Positions 21,851-33,465 of a DNA stretch of 64,000 nt are shown here, piece after piece. The DNA is from Apoda limacodes (taxonomy: Eukaryota; Arthropoda; Insecta; Lepidoptera; Limacodidae): positions 8,730,373 to 8,794,372 of the forward strand of contig OX291548.1 in assembly GCA_946406115.1 (NCBI GenBank). Reading direction: 5' to 3'. The number at the start of each line of letters is the position of its first letter. Positions within the stretch are counted from its first letter, which is position 1. The notes under the pieces are model-generated. The model had not been told where the DNA came from and made no database searches. It worked only from the letters and a program-made list of their open reading frames with translations. A program made the position numbers and the translations under genes.

Positions 21851-23170
21851 GGGGATCTTCAAACTGGTCGCTCCAAGATCAAAGGAGCTCTGGCCAGACT
21901 TAACCCACTTCTCGACGATCGTGGACTCATTCGTGTAGGTAGCCGATTAAGTCATGCAAACTTTCCTTACGGAGCTCGGCATCCGCTTCTTTTGCCTAAG
22001 GATAGCCACTTGACCTTGCTGTTGGTCCAGGACTGCCATTTGAGAAACTCTTATGCGGGACTCAGTAGTCTTCTTGCTATACTCCAACGAGAGTTTTGGA
22101 TTGTAACGGCTTGAAGGGTTATTAGGAGTAAACTCTTTATGTGCATACCCTGTTTTAGGCAAAAGACAACTTTGACTCAGCCACAAATAGGCAATTTGCC
22201 TGCCGATTGAGTAAAGCGCGCTCGAGCCTTTTCTAATGTTGGAACTGATTTTGCAGGTCTCTTTAACATGAAGACTTCTACCTTGCGCAACGCCAAGGTG
22301 ATCAAGGCATACTTGTACGTATACGTATGTCCGACGTCTATCCACCTTGAGTTAGTCTCCTCTCTTTCCATTGAGACTTTCATTGTCTGTCTTTTTTGCT
22401 GCGTTAGCCGCTGTGGATTGCCAAGTATCATCCGTTCAGATTGCGGCACCAATTATAAGGGTGCTAATATGTATCTATGAGAAGTCCACCAGCTCCTAGT
22501 TGCAAATCAGCAGGGCATAGGTCATCGCCTTTCCCGAAAGGGAATTAAGTGGATTTTCGAACCCCCCGCATATCCTTCTTAGGGCGGAATTTTGAAGCAG
22601 TGGTGAAGGTAGCAAAGAAACATCTTCACCGCATTGTCGGCGAAACTGTTGTCACCTTCGACGAGCTATGTACAGTCTTCTGTCAAATTGAGGCCGTTCT
22701 CAACTCGAAGCCCCTCTTTTCAGTTTCTTCGGACCCGAATGATCTGGTGGTGTTGACTCCTGGTAAGTTTTGGTGCGTGGGTGGTCCCTTGACAGTTTTG
22801 CCCGAGTATCCCTTATAAGATACTCCATTCAACCGCTTGGCACGGTTTGAACAGCTGCAACAGATGTCTCAGAGCTTTTGGAAAAGGTTTTCTCTTGAGT
22901 ATCTTCATCTATTGCAGCAGCAAGTGCGTTGATCGGATAAGACTGAACCCGCAAAGTGATCTTGTCCTTGTCAAGGAGATGAATATGCTACCTCTTCACT
23001 CGCATTAACTCTTCCGTTTTAGTAGGCGACTCGATTCTTACGAGAACTGTTGCTACTCTGACGCGATTGCTGATTTCTTACGGTATACAGTGTCTCAGCC
23101 AGACCCCATCTGCCTGAAGAGAGCGATTGTTTTGTACCATTGCTATTGGAACCGCGCCTAGGGTTCGAAC
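21851..23170 (+). pseudogene. BEL/Pao integrase remnant
   Basis: From 21,851 one frame runs to a TGA at 22,112-22,114: RSKIKGALARLNPLLDDRG, SRLSHANFPYGARHPLLLP, then the zinc-binding region (HLTLLLVQDCHLRNSYAG and CIPC). After further stops the catalytic core follows: GTDFAGLF (first Asp), RSDCGTNYKGAN (second Asp, about 22,437-22,472), and FCQIEAVLNSKPL (Glu, near 22,690). The C-terminal part decays through frameshifts to about 23,170. The DDE order and HHCC-type finger are standard for retrotransposon integrases. At least three stops or frameshifts exclude function. No LTRs were identified. Confidence 0.85.
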
Positions 23171-25230
23171 GCAACCTGTTTTGTTTCTGGGATCCCTTTT
23201 TTTGGTTGTCATTAGTCCGTAGAATTAAATTAACCTGTTTACTTCTTCTTCTATCGGGTCCAGGTTCCTAGATAGATGCCCAGCAGCAGTGTTGACGGCC
23301 AAGGTCTCAAATGTCTTAGGTCGGGCTCAGAGCAAGATGTACATGCATGCGTTGCATGCCAACAAGTGCGCCTCGGATTGTGGTGCTGTGTAGCACTTAT
23401 AATAGGTTTAACGGTCATGGGGCAGTCTGCATATAATCATATTTTGCTTACTGCAACCGACTTGGAAGTTAAGCCTGTTAAGCGTTTTTTTATGGGCCAT
23501 TATTCTTTGTGGCCGGGCGGCAGCTAGTCACAGGCTTTGACACATATTCATATTCATTTATGTCATATTAAACATACACCGTAAAGATTAAGGAATAATT
23601 GCATTAGCAAACAAAAACAACTTAAAAAACAAAAAATTCTATTAAAAGTACAATAAAATTTAATAATATCGATATACAAATACAATGTCATTATTTAACA
23701 TTGACACAAAATAATAATAATAAAATAAGATAAAAAAGAAAAAAACACTAGGCTCGTCTAAAAATTCTTGAACAGAATAAAAGGCTTTTTTTATCAACCA
23801 TTCCATTATTTTCCCGTTGTATTGTATACATAGTGTTGGCGTTCTTAATTTCACTCGGAATTTTATTGTAAATCCATGGTCCCATAATTGTCCCCATATG
23901 TCAGGTGGAAGGCATTATTTTGTTTGAACGCTTTTTGGAGCGGTCGTTGCCCGTTGGTGTTCCGCGTAAAGCTCTTGCGGCTAGGCGACGCGGGTTGTTC
24001 TCCTGCTTTCACATTTTTACGGCGCATGCCACTTGTCTGTGGACTTCAGGTCGGGCGACACCAACAAGCGGGTAGAGCTTATTGAGCGAAGTCAGCTTGA
24101 TACATCCAGTAATAATGGTAGTCACTAGACAGGCGTAGACGGACCGGTGCCAGACTGGAGAGTCTAATGTTGGTGTGGCTCTAGGTATTCGGTGGGGTGG
24201 CTTGCCGTTTAAAAGCAGCTGGCTAGCAACCTGGCTAACTGTGATTTGTCCCGGTTTTTGGCGCATCACCAGGGAGTTTGTGGAGAGTATCCCAACCTGT
24301 TTTTACTATTGTGTGTCATGACAATGCCTGTCTGCCTGCCTTCCCACTTATCTCTTCGGGTCTCAGCTAGTTATTTCATCAGCTTTCTACCTATGTGAAA
24401 TGGGCGTACATACATTATTTTGTCCCCAATCTTGCAATCTAAGATCCCAGATCTTAAAATGTGCTGATAGGTATTCAAAACACTAAAAAAACAAATGTGG
24501 ACTTTACACTTACTTGCGGTTTTTCTTTCATAGAAAGGTACTGTTAATTTTCTTTTTCGATCGTATTATACTGTTTTTTGTTTTATTTGATAACCCTTAT
24601 TACAATACAACTCAAAGCCGTCATAGGTAACCAAAAGTCATGTGATGTGATGCTACAGATTTCTTTCCGAGAACTTTATGACATTAATGACTACAGTCTT
24701 GTATGACGCAAGTAAAATTTTTTGCAACACCTACTTTAAACTACATACTATAATAGCATATTTTGACATCATACGTTAAATTAGATTCTATGTAAAGATG
24801 TTTTATAGAATGACTTGTGATGACAAATCACCGGATGTTCAATGGGCTTGCCAAAATTGTCTTGCTGGCAAAACTGGCTTGACAAAATTCGATTGTTGGT
24901 CCACAGTGAGTCGAGTTAACTATAACACTTGACGTGTTCACTTTGCAAATTATATATTAGGAAGTGCTAACGAAAGATACTATGAGTAATTGGATATTAC
25001 ATGCTTGCTACAGACAATTTTGTGTTTACACTATACTATATATGGTGGCACTACTGGATGAAAACGAACTTTTTTTGAATGAGGAAGATGCTAGATTCTC
25101 AATTGCCCAGATTCTTAATTCACCAGATTCTCATCTTATCAAAAGTACAATGAGATACAAATAAGAAAAACGCTGGGCCGAAGTTATATGGAAAAATGTA
25201 GTATATGCCACGAAGAGTTTTTTGCTTTTT
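23171..25230. other. No recognised gene; one GC-rich coding-like patch
   Basis: 23,276-23,527 (+) has an 83-codon ORF without known domain, possibly BEL 3' sequence. 23,890-24,300 is GC-rich; its minus strand reads PGQITVSQVASQLLLNGKPP and resembles a retroelement linker, but I cannot name the family. The rest is AT-rich. Confidence 0.35.
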
Positions 25231-25500
25231 TTGTGATAAGCCCTCTGCTCTTACATGATAATTATAATGATGAAGCCGGAAGGTCACCTAAGAAGCTGTG
25301 TAATGAAACAACATCTCCATCGAGCTTGGGCTCAATTGATTCGTCGTGAAAAGCACTTTAGTCTTACATGATATTCAGGGTCTGATGAAGCCGGAAGGTA
25401 GCCAAAGGAACTCTATAATAAAACAAGGCAACCCTATCGAGTTTAGGCTCGTTTAATTCGTTGTGACAAGCACTTTAGTTTTGCATGATATTCAGGGTCA
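25231..25500. repeat. Minisatellite, ~115-bp unit, about 2.3 copies
   Basis: Two units begin TGATGAAGCCGGAAGGT at 25,268 and 25,383, and share TCGTTGTGACAAGCACTTTA-like text and CATGATATTCAGGGTC ends. A partial unit precedes them at 25,231-25,267. The offset is 115 bp. Confidence 0.85.
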
Positions 25501-26209
25501 TAAGGTTCGTGCGGCCACCGATATAGCCAACAGGGCCAGCCTAAGCCGCTGCTGCACATACCAGTCCGGAACACATAGACACACCTGTCTCAAAATATCT
25601 CCGTTAACTATTTCACCATATTTTACCATATAACTTTGAAAACATAAGATGTCAGTGCTAGTTCCCTTCTAACCTTTTACTCGTTTTACCAGACCATACC
25701 TTAAATAAATAAAGTCTGATACATCAAATGAAAAGATGGGTAGACACCGCACTGTTTAAAATATATATATCGTACAAACTTGTTATCTATTCTATTCTCT
25801 CCAAATAACTGCATTACATTCTAAATAAGTTCTAACCAGCGCATTATAAAGAGCTACTATAGCTTTTACATTGGTAAATCCACGAGCGACCCGGAGTATA
25901 AATCCTAAGTTCGGGCATTGCTGCTTCAATTAATGAGCTAGATTTGCAAGAATGTATCATTAGAATGCCAATTTCATCCTTTTATAATGAATCTCGATAA
26001 AATGTGTATTTAGCAGTTAGAACTTTTTGAAAATGTGGTTTTTCTACATCAAGTCTGACTGTTTCAATACTCCTAGTATCGAGATAGGTATTTAGGTAAG
26101 TTGACACATAGAGAGGTAAGAATTTTAAGGACAAATAACGCAATAAAGAGCTTAAATACGATTTAGTATCAAAATAAATATCATGAGATCAATCAGCAGT
26201 ATAATCTTT
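25501..26209. other. No gene recognised
   Basis: AT-rich without a recognisable ORF or element. Confidence 0.4.
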
Positions 26210-26895
26210 GTACTTATAATAGGATTCTACCTTTTAATGTCAATATAAATGTCTTAAGATTAATCACCAATAAAGTTGGGTAAAGGTCTAATAATCTCGG
26301 ATGTAAATATTTTGACTGGATCTTATCTGAAGCAGATGGAATGGGTTCCTCAAGTTTTTGGTTGGGTCGAGCGGCATCCACACCAGAAAAGAACAAGAAA
26401 CAGATTCTTCTGGTTCATGTTTTAGGTGAGTTGCTTTGGTATCTACGACTGGAAAAGAGATAGGCATATTTGCATTGTCTCTTCTGCTGCCGTCTTTACT
26501 ACGTAAGTGCGGATCCAGGTATTAGCAGAGGTATTTATTGCTTTCTTCAACGGTCCAAAGACAGCATGGTCTAAAGGCTGCAACTTATGCGTGCAGTGTG
26601 GAGGAAATGTTAACATTATACTTGCTGAATGTAATATTATTCACGGCTACGTGAGAGCTGTGACTGTCGAGTATTAACAACGCTTTATTATCGAGTGACG
26701 GTCGAACATGGCTGTGAAAATGTTTCTAGAAAATATGAAAATCCTCTTTTTGCATCCAGTTCGCTGTATTAACAGACCCTACGCTACCAAGTGGTTCATA
26801 TCGTATGAAGTGATCCTGAAATCGCTTGTCTCAGCTGATGTAATCGTTCTAACTTGTTTGACTCCTTTGTGAGCAATTACTCTGTTGGATTTGTA
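26210..26895 (-). pseudogene. pogo/Tigger-like DDE transposase remnant
   Basis: Minus-strand reading gives, in order: HKGVKQVRTITSAE (near 26,870), LLILDSHSSHVAVNN (26,641-26,680), LTFPPHCTHKLQPLDHAVFG (about 26,555-26,616) followed by PLKKAINT. The LDSHSSH and LTFPPH...LQPLD blocks are hallmarks of the DDE_1 catalytic core of pogo-like transposases. Several frame changes and stops break it, and the N-terminal DNA-binding part is not visible. Downstream frames to 26,210 keep a Pro/Ser-rich tail. Confidence 0.75.
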
Positions 26896-27294
26896 CGAGG
26901 TGGGTTAAATCAAGGTGTTTCAACTTACCTCTCCCGTGAAATTGACGGTTAGTTACATTTAATTGTTATTTAAAAAAATACGTCGTACCTTAATTTAAAA
27001 ATGAGTTGAATATATTAAGCTTACTTAACCCTTAAAACAAATTTATACACATCACAAAATAAATAATATAAATAACATGGAAACAAATGGCATCGAAAAA
27101 ATGATGAAATACTTACTTTTCATGCAATTTTCGCGACAGACGCTCTTGCTGCAAAATGTTGGCCCGGCAGCTGCAGTGTGTATTATTGACAAGTCAGAGC
27201 GACGGAGCAGCGGGTAAGCGGTTTGTACCAAACTTCTAATGTTCCGGGATATTGAAGTTGTGTCAACTTACCTTTTTTTAACTTACCTCGTACA
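26896..27294. mobile_element. Candidate 395-bp MITE with TA flanks
   Basis: The left edge reads TACGAGGTGGGTTAAATCAA and the right edge, inverted, reads TACGAGGTAAGTTAAAAAAA, so about 25 bp of imperfect terminal inverted repeats begin next to TA on both sides. It sits exactly between a pogo transposase remnant and a non-LTR reverse transcriptase fragment. The interior repeats ACTTACCT several times and has no ORF. It could be a Tc1/pogo-type MITE, or the 5' terminal region of the pogo element itself. Confidence 0.4.
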
Positions 27295-27620
27295 CATTTT
27301 GAGACGTTGAATTGTAAAAGATTTGCCTTGCTTCAAGTAACAACCCTATCTATGTGCCTTTGCAATCTTTTATAATCGCCTACATTATTTACAGCCAGCG
27401 ATAGCTTTAGATCATCAGCAAACAGTAAACATTTTGCATCCTAAACAACATTCGGTAAGTCATTTATCATTAAAATAAACTGTACGTAATGGCCCTGGAT
27501 CTAGTCAAATATGGTTCTGCAGTGTATCCGTCATATTCTACATATGGTCGCCTGTCCCCTAGGTAGCTCGTAATAAAGTTTAGTAAAAAAGTTTTTTTTT
27601 TAATTATAACTGAGTTTCGT
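27295..27620 (-). pseudogene. Non-LTR reverse transcriptase fragment (Jockey/CR1-like)
   Basis: Minus-strand reading gives LNFITSYLGDRRPYVEYDGY, then a short gap, then INDLPNVV and CLLFADDLKLSLAV with the FADD catalytic motif at about 27,409-27,423, then KANLLQFNVSK. This order (fingers, palm, thumb entry) is typical of Jockey/CR1-superfamily LINEs. It differs from the other non-LTR family here, which has YADD. It is broken by frame changes and ends at the candidate MITE. Confidence 0.8.
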
Positions 27621-27721
27621 CTATAAAGAAACGATTTCAGCTCAAGAGAATACGATTCGTGGCGCCTCGCAGCGTGCTTCATACAAACGATTTTTCCACA
27701 TTTATAACATTTACTGATCAA

Positions 27722-30346
27722 ACACCGTGAAAATTTGAAGACATGATCTCAAGCCGAATATCTATGTCTGTGGTTTTCCAAAATCCTGAAAAATAATTTT
27801 ACTAACTTGAAATCTTAAAGAGACCATTTGTATGAAAAACTAGAATCCTCTATAGAAATTAGCACGCTGCAGACCTAAATAGTTATTCTTAGAACACGTC
27901 TTCAAAATTTTGTCCTGTTTGATAAGTAAGTGACATAAGTGGAAAATTCGTTTGTGTGAAGCATGCTGCAAGGCACCGGCAGTCCGTCTTTACTAGATTA
28001 TTCAGCCAATTTTATTGCTAAAGCAGATAGAGGATAAAAGCAAGGAATGCTTTTATTTTTTCAGTCAACATTTGCAGTCGGTTCATATTTTACACAATAG
28101 CTTCACACAATAGCCACTGAAACTAGTATTCGTTTTGCACCGCTTTCGAACGGCTACCTAAGTTGACCCCAGCGTTATCTGTAAGGATTTGTTTGTCAAT
28201 GGCCAACAATAACAGATTGAAAACTAGATTTAAGTACTAAGACGCCAACGAATTAGCGTCACTCGAGTGGTACATATCAATTGGAACAAGCCGAATTCAA
28301 GCCTTGATAAGAATTGGTTCAGAGGTGCGATTTTTACTGGTTTCAGACTATTGATTTCGAATCAAGAACGGATTCAGTTCGCTATCAGTTTTGGTGGTTG
28401 GCTAGCTGTTTATTTGTATGTTATTCAACACACAGGAGTGTTAGAGATGGAGAATGACATTGAATAAGGATCTCAACCAGACCTAGAGTTTTCACAGCAG
28501 TACAGGACCACGACCAGCAGTACAACAGGAACAGATAAAGATCCGACCAGACCAATCTAAATTTTCCTAGTTTCGTATATTACTTCTGATTTACTGCATT
28601 TATGACCTCTATGGTCTATGATCCAGACTAAGTTGTGTTTATTGAATAAGATGGCAGTTTGTCCCATATCTCATAAATCACCAGCTGAATCCGGTCCTAT
28701 TCAAAAGCTAATTAATAAATAATCTATCATTATCAATAACAGTTTACAATTGCTCAACATAGTGACAGTCTTGTTACGACATGTCGAAACAGTTGTTGGC
28801 ATGTGCTGATTAATACAATAAATACTACTACATGTAGTTTCCACTATCACGACACGTCGCGCGCCGGGCATATTTGTTGAGGTGTTGAGGTTATCTGAAA
28901 ATTCTTTGTATTCTATTTACATTACCTACCAATTTGTTAGATAAAACTGATTGTCGAATTACATATACCCTACATGTAATCTATCGTTTAATACCGCCAG
29001 GTGATACCATGAATCACTTAACAAATTTATAATCCGCCTTATTGTTGTCTAACTTTTTATATTTGCTTAATGATGTAACTTTCATAAATTAACATCATTA
29101 TATTTTCCCAAACAATATAGAATAGTTGCAAAGGAACTGGGATGTTAAGCTTATAGTCAAGTGCTGAACGAAGCCATCAAAAAAAAAAAAAAGAATAAAA
29201 GACTAACGACTGTATAGCCAAGTTCAGTAATCATCAACATCATTTACATAACATTACTATAGATTTCCGATAATACCAATTAAAAATACTAATGGCCACA
29301 TCTCTCATCGAACCGATAACAGATGGTATAATAGCAAAAGGTTCTTTAGTAGCGAATATGGTGACAAAAACGCAACGTATGACAGCCCCCTACCAGTCGG
29401 ACAGACGACAGACAGAGCCACTGGAAGCTATAGCCATGGATAAAGACCAGCCGTTCTGGAGACAAATATATAGGTACTAGGTAAATGTGAGGAAAGGCCT
29501 ACGATCAACAGTCGAGGTCTACAGGGTGCGATATACAAACGAATTATCATGTCGAATATATTCTACTAAGGTCTCGTGATATATATATATACCTTGAGAT
29601 TTTGATTCCCGTGTCGACACTGATGTGAATTGGTGACTTGAATCTCTTAAAAGGACGGGTTTTAAAATATCAACTGCGTGGCCGTCTTCAGAATCGTATA
29701 CTTAATCTGACTTTAAGCTTTGGTATTGATACTTATATTGATGTCTTAAGAATGTATTCGGGTGCTTTGACAATAAAAGGTTTAAAAGTCCAGCAGATAA
29801 CCTTTACGAAAATAACATCACAGAATTTGACAGACTTTAGTTCACCCACGGAATGGGTCTGCCACCAAACATTGCGAATACAGTTTTACTATAAAATATA
29901 TAGGACCTTAAATTATTCAGATTTTGCTGATTTCAGAATTTGGAAATAAGCACAGGATGCAATTTTTTGTACAATTTTTACCATCGATATAAACAACAAA
30001 ATATGCCCGTTCCATACTGTCGCCGCATCGAAACGTGTTCACATCGAAATAAGCAAGAAGGATTCATTTCAAACCAGTGACACGAAGGACACCAAAACAA
30101 TATAAACTAAGTTAGAACAAGTTAAATAAAAGCTTTTAAAAAGAGCAAAATACATTTTAGTGATACAAAAATTCGGTCGTGAGCATATATGTGGTTGTTT
30201 ATATCGATGATTTTTACGATAATTCAGACATATGTAATTCTAAAAAAAATAGTGTATGAATGTGCAAACAATCCCGTTCATTACTCGACATATAACTTGA
30301 AAAAAAAGACTAATATGTGATTTTAAATAATTCTGAATTCAACGTA
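27722..30346. other. No gene recognised
   Basis: ORFs at 28,267-28,467, 29,292-29,480 and 29,638-29,949 (all +; up to 103 codons) have no domain I recognise. (TA)n occurs at about 29,580-29,590. No splice-compatible host gene could be assembled by eye. Confidence 0.35.
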
Positions 30347-31050
30347 AGTACCCACGTAGTTATGTATGTCTATAGTATATTATTTATGTATACCCAAGTA
30401 TGTCCGTGTGGTGAAAACGTTGATGGCCTTGGACTTCATGGACTGTACTGTATCAAAAGTGCAGGTAGACTCTCCAGGCATAGTTCAATTAACGATATAA
30501 TCAAGAGGTCTCTTTCCACCATCAATATACCTTCTATTTTAGAACCTCATGGCATAAATCGTGATGACGGAAAGAGACCGGATGGTTTATCGTTGATTCC
30601 CTGGGAGAAGGGGCGGGCCTTAATTTGGGACGCAACTTGCGTCGATACCCTGGCTCCGTCTCACCTCCCTAGGACCAAACTTAAAGCTGGAGGGGCAGCC
30701 CAAGTTGCAGAGTCTCGCAAACGGCGCATATATAACTCATTACTAAGAAACTATGAGTTTGTGCCGTTTGCAGTTGAGACTCTGGGTCCATGGGGTTCAA
30801 GTGCTAAAACTTTCTTAAAGTCAATACTACCTCGACTAATCGGAATCAGCGGTGACAGGAATGCGGGCTGCTATTTTGCTCAAAGGATTAGCTTAGCCGT
30901 CCAAAGAGGAAACGCAGCCTGCATTCTTGCCACAATGCCACGCGGACCAGGTTTATTTGATTGTTTTTAAGTTAGTTTTATTATAGTTTGTTATTTTTTG
31001 TGCGTAATTAGCTTCAATTTTTAAATATACCTTAGTACCCACGTAGTTAT
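30347..31050 (+). mobile_element. 5'-truncated retroelement insertion with 17-bp TSD
   Basis: A perfect 17-bp direct repeat, AGTACCCACGTAGTTAT, lies at 30,347-30,363 and 31,034-31,050. It brackets 670 bp whose only content is the open C-terminal ORF of a retroelement-like protein plus a 63-bp 3' UTR. Long target duplication, 5' truncation and an intact 3' end are the signature of target-primed reverse transcription. There is no poly(A); the 3' end is ...TTTTTAAATATACCTT. The intact ORF and perfect duplication suggest a recent insertion. Confidence 0.85.
30362..30970 (+). CDS. Retroelement C-terminal CCHC + nuclease-like domain
   Basis: The uninterrupted frame runs from an ATG that straddles the insertion junction to TAA at 30,968-30,970; an upstream ATG at 30,317 lies in flanking DNA. 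Counting from that ATG, residues C29, C31, H41 and C45 form a CxCG...H...C zinc motif. It is followed by E76 in ILEP, RPDG with D89, and WDAT with D105, a layout like the PD-(D/E)xK fold of restriction-like endonucleases. The tail has ETLGPWG and QRISLAVQRGNAA blocks that I recall in C-terminal parts of RT-encoding elements. The reverse transcriptase itself is missing, so this is a fragment and not a host gene. Exact clade uncertain. Confidence 0.75.
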   Translation: MYVYSILFMYTQVCPCGENVDGLGLHGLYCIKSAGRLSRHSSINDIIKRSLSTINIPSILEPHGINRDDGKRPDGLSLIPWEKGRALIWDATCVDTLAPSHLPRTKLKAGGAAQVAESRKRRIYNSLLRNYEFVPFAVETLGPWGSSAKTFLKSILPRLIGISGDRNAGCYFAQRISLAVQRGNAACILATMPRGPGLFDCF

Positions 31051-31681
31051 CTACCTATAATAAATATATTGCTGTTGCTAACCAATATTGTGGCGCCACA
31101 TTGGTATTCAAAACGTATAAAAAACATACATCGTTCGTTTGACACAAATTCCTTTTATCTGATACATTACAATTCGATTCTAATTTTAAACAAGGAAATC
31201 TAAAAGAATTTAGTCATTAGATAAAAATTCGTACATAGAAAATGTAAAATGCCGACCGTGTCATCGGCATGAGCATACGGATACAAAACGGTATCTAGGA
31301 AACGATAGTGAATATTGGTACCTACATGAATAGGTACACGCAGGTAGAAGTCGAACAGATAGGTCATTGCCTTCGAATTCTTGTCATGAAGTCATTTATT
31401 ACGTACCATTTACGCAATGTCGAATTTGATGACGAACAAGGTCATGCCGAGGTAGTTGATGTTGCTCGTCGTGTTGTGAGATTCGGCTCGTCATCTATAT
31501 TAAAGATGCCGTACGGTGAATCATAAAATAAACAGTCTTGCATTAACCGACGAATATGTAAGGGAACTGATTACAGACAAGCGTAATACTTTTTTCATCA
31601 CTGAAGCTCTGAAAGTATACGTACCGCATTTACAGTTTGATACTAGCATTAAACTTGAAATGCGATAGGTATTCTTATTTA
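31051..31681. other. No gene recognised
   Basis: A 72-codon ORF at 31,308-31,526 (+) shows no known domain. The TA at 31,680-31,681 marks the start of the mariner inverted repeat. Confidence 0.4.
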
Positions 31682-32610
31682 CGTGGGACACTCAGAAAGT
31701 TTTAAGAAACTAAAAAAATAACTTCTATGGATAAAATATTTTATATAATCATTTCAAAGAATATATGCGTCTGAAACAATTTTCGGAACAACTTTTCCAG
31801 TCCGCCGCAGACACTTCTTCCACGGCCTTCTCGAACGCTGCTAGCGCGTCTTCCAGCGATGAAAACTGTATCCCTTTGAGCTGATTTTTTATTTTAGGGA
31901 ATAAAACGAAGTAACACTCTGACCGGTCCTGTGTCCAGGAAGTCCCTCGTTTTGAGCGCTGAGTGCGCGGGTGCATTTTCCTGGAAACAGTTCTCCGCGG
32001 AGCCCGGTGTTCGGTCGCTTGTTGCTCATTGCAGACAAAACTTCTGGCAGGCATTTTGTAGTAGGCGTAGGCGTTGGTTCGTTTTGAAACAGCAAAACTG
32101 ACGACTGACGCTTTGTTTCTGGATCGTAGTGATAAATCCAGAATTCGTCATGTGTCACAATGTCGTAAACGCGCCGAGACGAGCCTGCTTCAAATTTTTT
32201 AATCATATCACGGCACCACTCCACACAGGCCTGCTTCTGAGCTTCCGTGAGGTTGTGCGGCACCAAGCGAAATTATCCTCCTCACGCGAAGGTGCTCCTG
32301 TAGAATCTTGTGAACGCTTCCCGAACCAATATGCAGTGTATGTTGAATCTCTTCGTATGTAAAGCGCCTGTTTTCTAGAATTAATTTTTTTACTGCACTT
32401 TCTTCCGTGACAGCCATCGTAGGACCACTCTGTTGTTCATCGCCCAAAGTAAGGCGACCGTGCTTGAACTCGCCAACGGTAGATGATTGCTTTTGAAGGT
32501 CCTTCAAAACCATCCATAAAAACTATTTGAAGTTGATCAAATGACTCATCTGGTTTTAGGCCACATTTCAAATCGTAGAAAAGCATCGCCCGAAAATGCA
32601 TGCCATTTTT
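31682..32610 (-). pseudogene. mariner transposase, decayed (copy 1)
   Basis: The minus strand reads in order: N-terminal FRAMLFYDLK (about 32,600), a helix-turn-helix region ending FTYEEIQHTLHIGSGSVHK, VPHNLTEAQKQACVEWCRDM, the first catalytic block VTHDEFWIYHYDPE, then a region where the second block reads QENAPAHSALKTR (Asp replaced by Glu), a lost SPD segment, and LFPKIKNQLKGIQFSS to the C terminus near 31,750. Frameshifts separate these parts. The 3' inverted repeat CGTGGGACACTCAGAAAG starts at 31,682 right after TA. The matching 5' repeat was not found. Family DD34D mariner; not active. Confidence 0.9.
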
Positions 32611-32967
32611 AAATGATACACGATAATTTAATTTGGCTTTTAAAAAAAAATGTGGAGGGTAATTCGAAATTCGAACAATGGTATTTTTACTTTTAATTTT
32701 TCAAAATAATTGCAAGTTCAAACCTACCTGCGTGGCCTGGTACATCCCATGGGATGTAAGTAAATTTAAAAGGCAATCAAGGCTTTCACCATTTATTAAG
32801 TCATTTATTTACTAAGCAATCGCGCTGGCCAGTTGGCCAACATGACAAATTCGCGAAAAAAAGAGACAAAAGAAAAAAAACGCGATGGGTTTTTTCTCAA
32901 ATACTTGGCGGCAAGTAGATCTAGTTGTTAAAAACGTTGCTGGAAACTTAATATTAATATAAAATAA

Positions 32968-33030
32968 AACCGGTCAAGTGCGAGTCGGACTCGAAGGGCT
33001 CTGTACCATTATCTATAAAAACGGTTTTCT
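32968..33030 (+). repeat. 5' fragment of the CAAGTGCGAGTCGGACTCG repeat
   Basis: CCGGTCAAGTGCGAGTCGGA, CTCGAAGGGCTCTGTACCAT and TATCTATAAAAACGG match the start of the copy at 12,973. 32,611-32,967 has nothing recognised. Confidence 0.8.
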
Positions 33031-33136
33031 TAAAGCAAAGCGCGCGTTCATAGAGCTCACGGGTGGTAACGGGTGGTCAAGTATGAATATAAGCCGACTG
33101 ATTAAAATATGAACTACGCGCACACTACAAGCGTGC

Positions 33137-33465
33137 AATTACAAGTTTTAACTTCAGCCAAAACTTTTTAATTTTAGCAGTGGCGTTGTTTTGCACTACC
33201 TACATTCCCGCCTACAATTGTGTTTTGGTGAGTTTTTTTTTTATTTACCTTATATTTTTAAATAAAAATAAATAAATATTTACTCGCAAATGTGATGAAA
33301 AACATCGTGTGTAACACGGGCGGTACCGAAATTTCAAATTTAGCACAAGCAATTACAAGTTTTAACTTTAGCCAAAACTTTTTAATTTATAAATTCTATA
33401 GATCTGGCGGTGGTGGTGGTTTTTTTACTACTTCTATTCCCGCCATTTCAATTGTATTTCGGTGA
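33137..33465. repeat. Direct repeat of ~100 bp ending in GTGAGT
   Basis: Two copies at 33,137-33,238 and 33,349-33,465 share GCAATTACAAGTTTTAACTT, AGCCAAAACTTTTTAATTT, a TTCCCGCC block and end in an AATTGT...TTGGTGAGTTT-like sequence (GGTGAGTTT in both). The second copy has a 15-bp insert and a GGTGGTGGTGGT run. The spacer contains GATGAAAAACATCGTGTGTA and CACGGGCGGTACCG. The GTGAGT may be coincidental, as there is no exon evidence. Confidence 0.7.

Noticed and set aside
22177..22452. Minus-strand ORFs across the BEL integrase
   Set aside because: They are antisense shadows of the recognisable plus-strand integrase blocks.
29292..29949. Two consecutive plus-strand ORFs as exons of a host gene
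   Set aside because: No recognised domain, no convincing splice sites between them and AT-rich composition; kept only as unrecognised.
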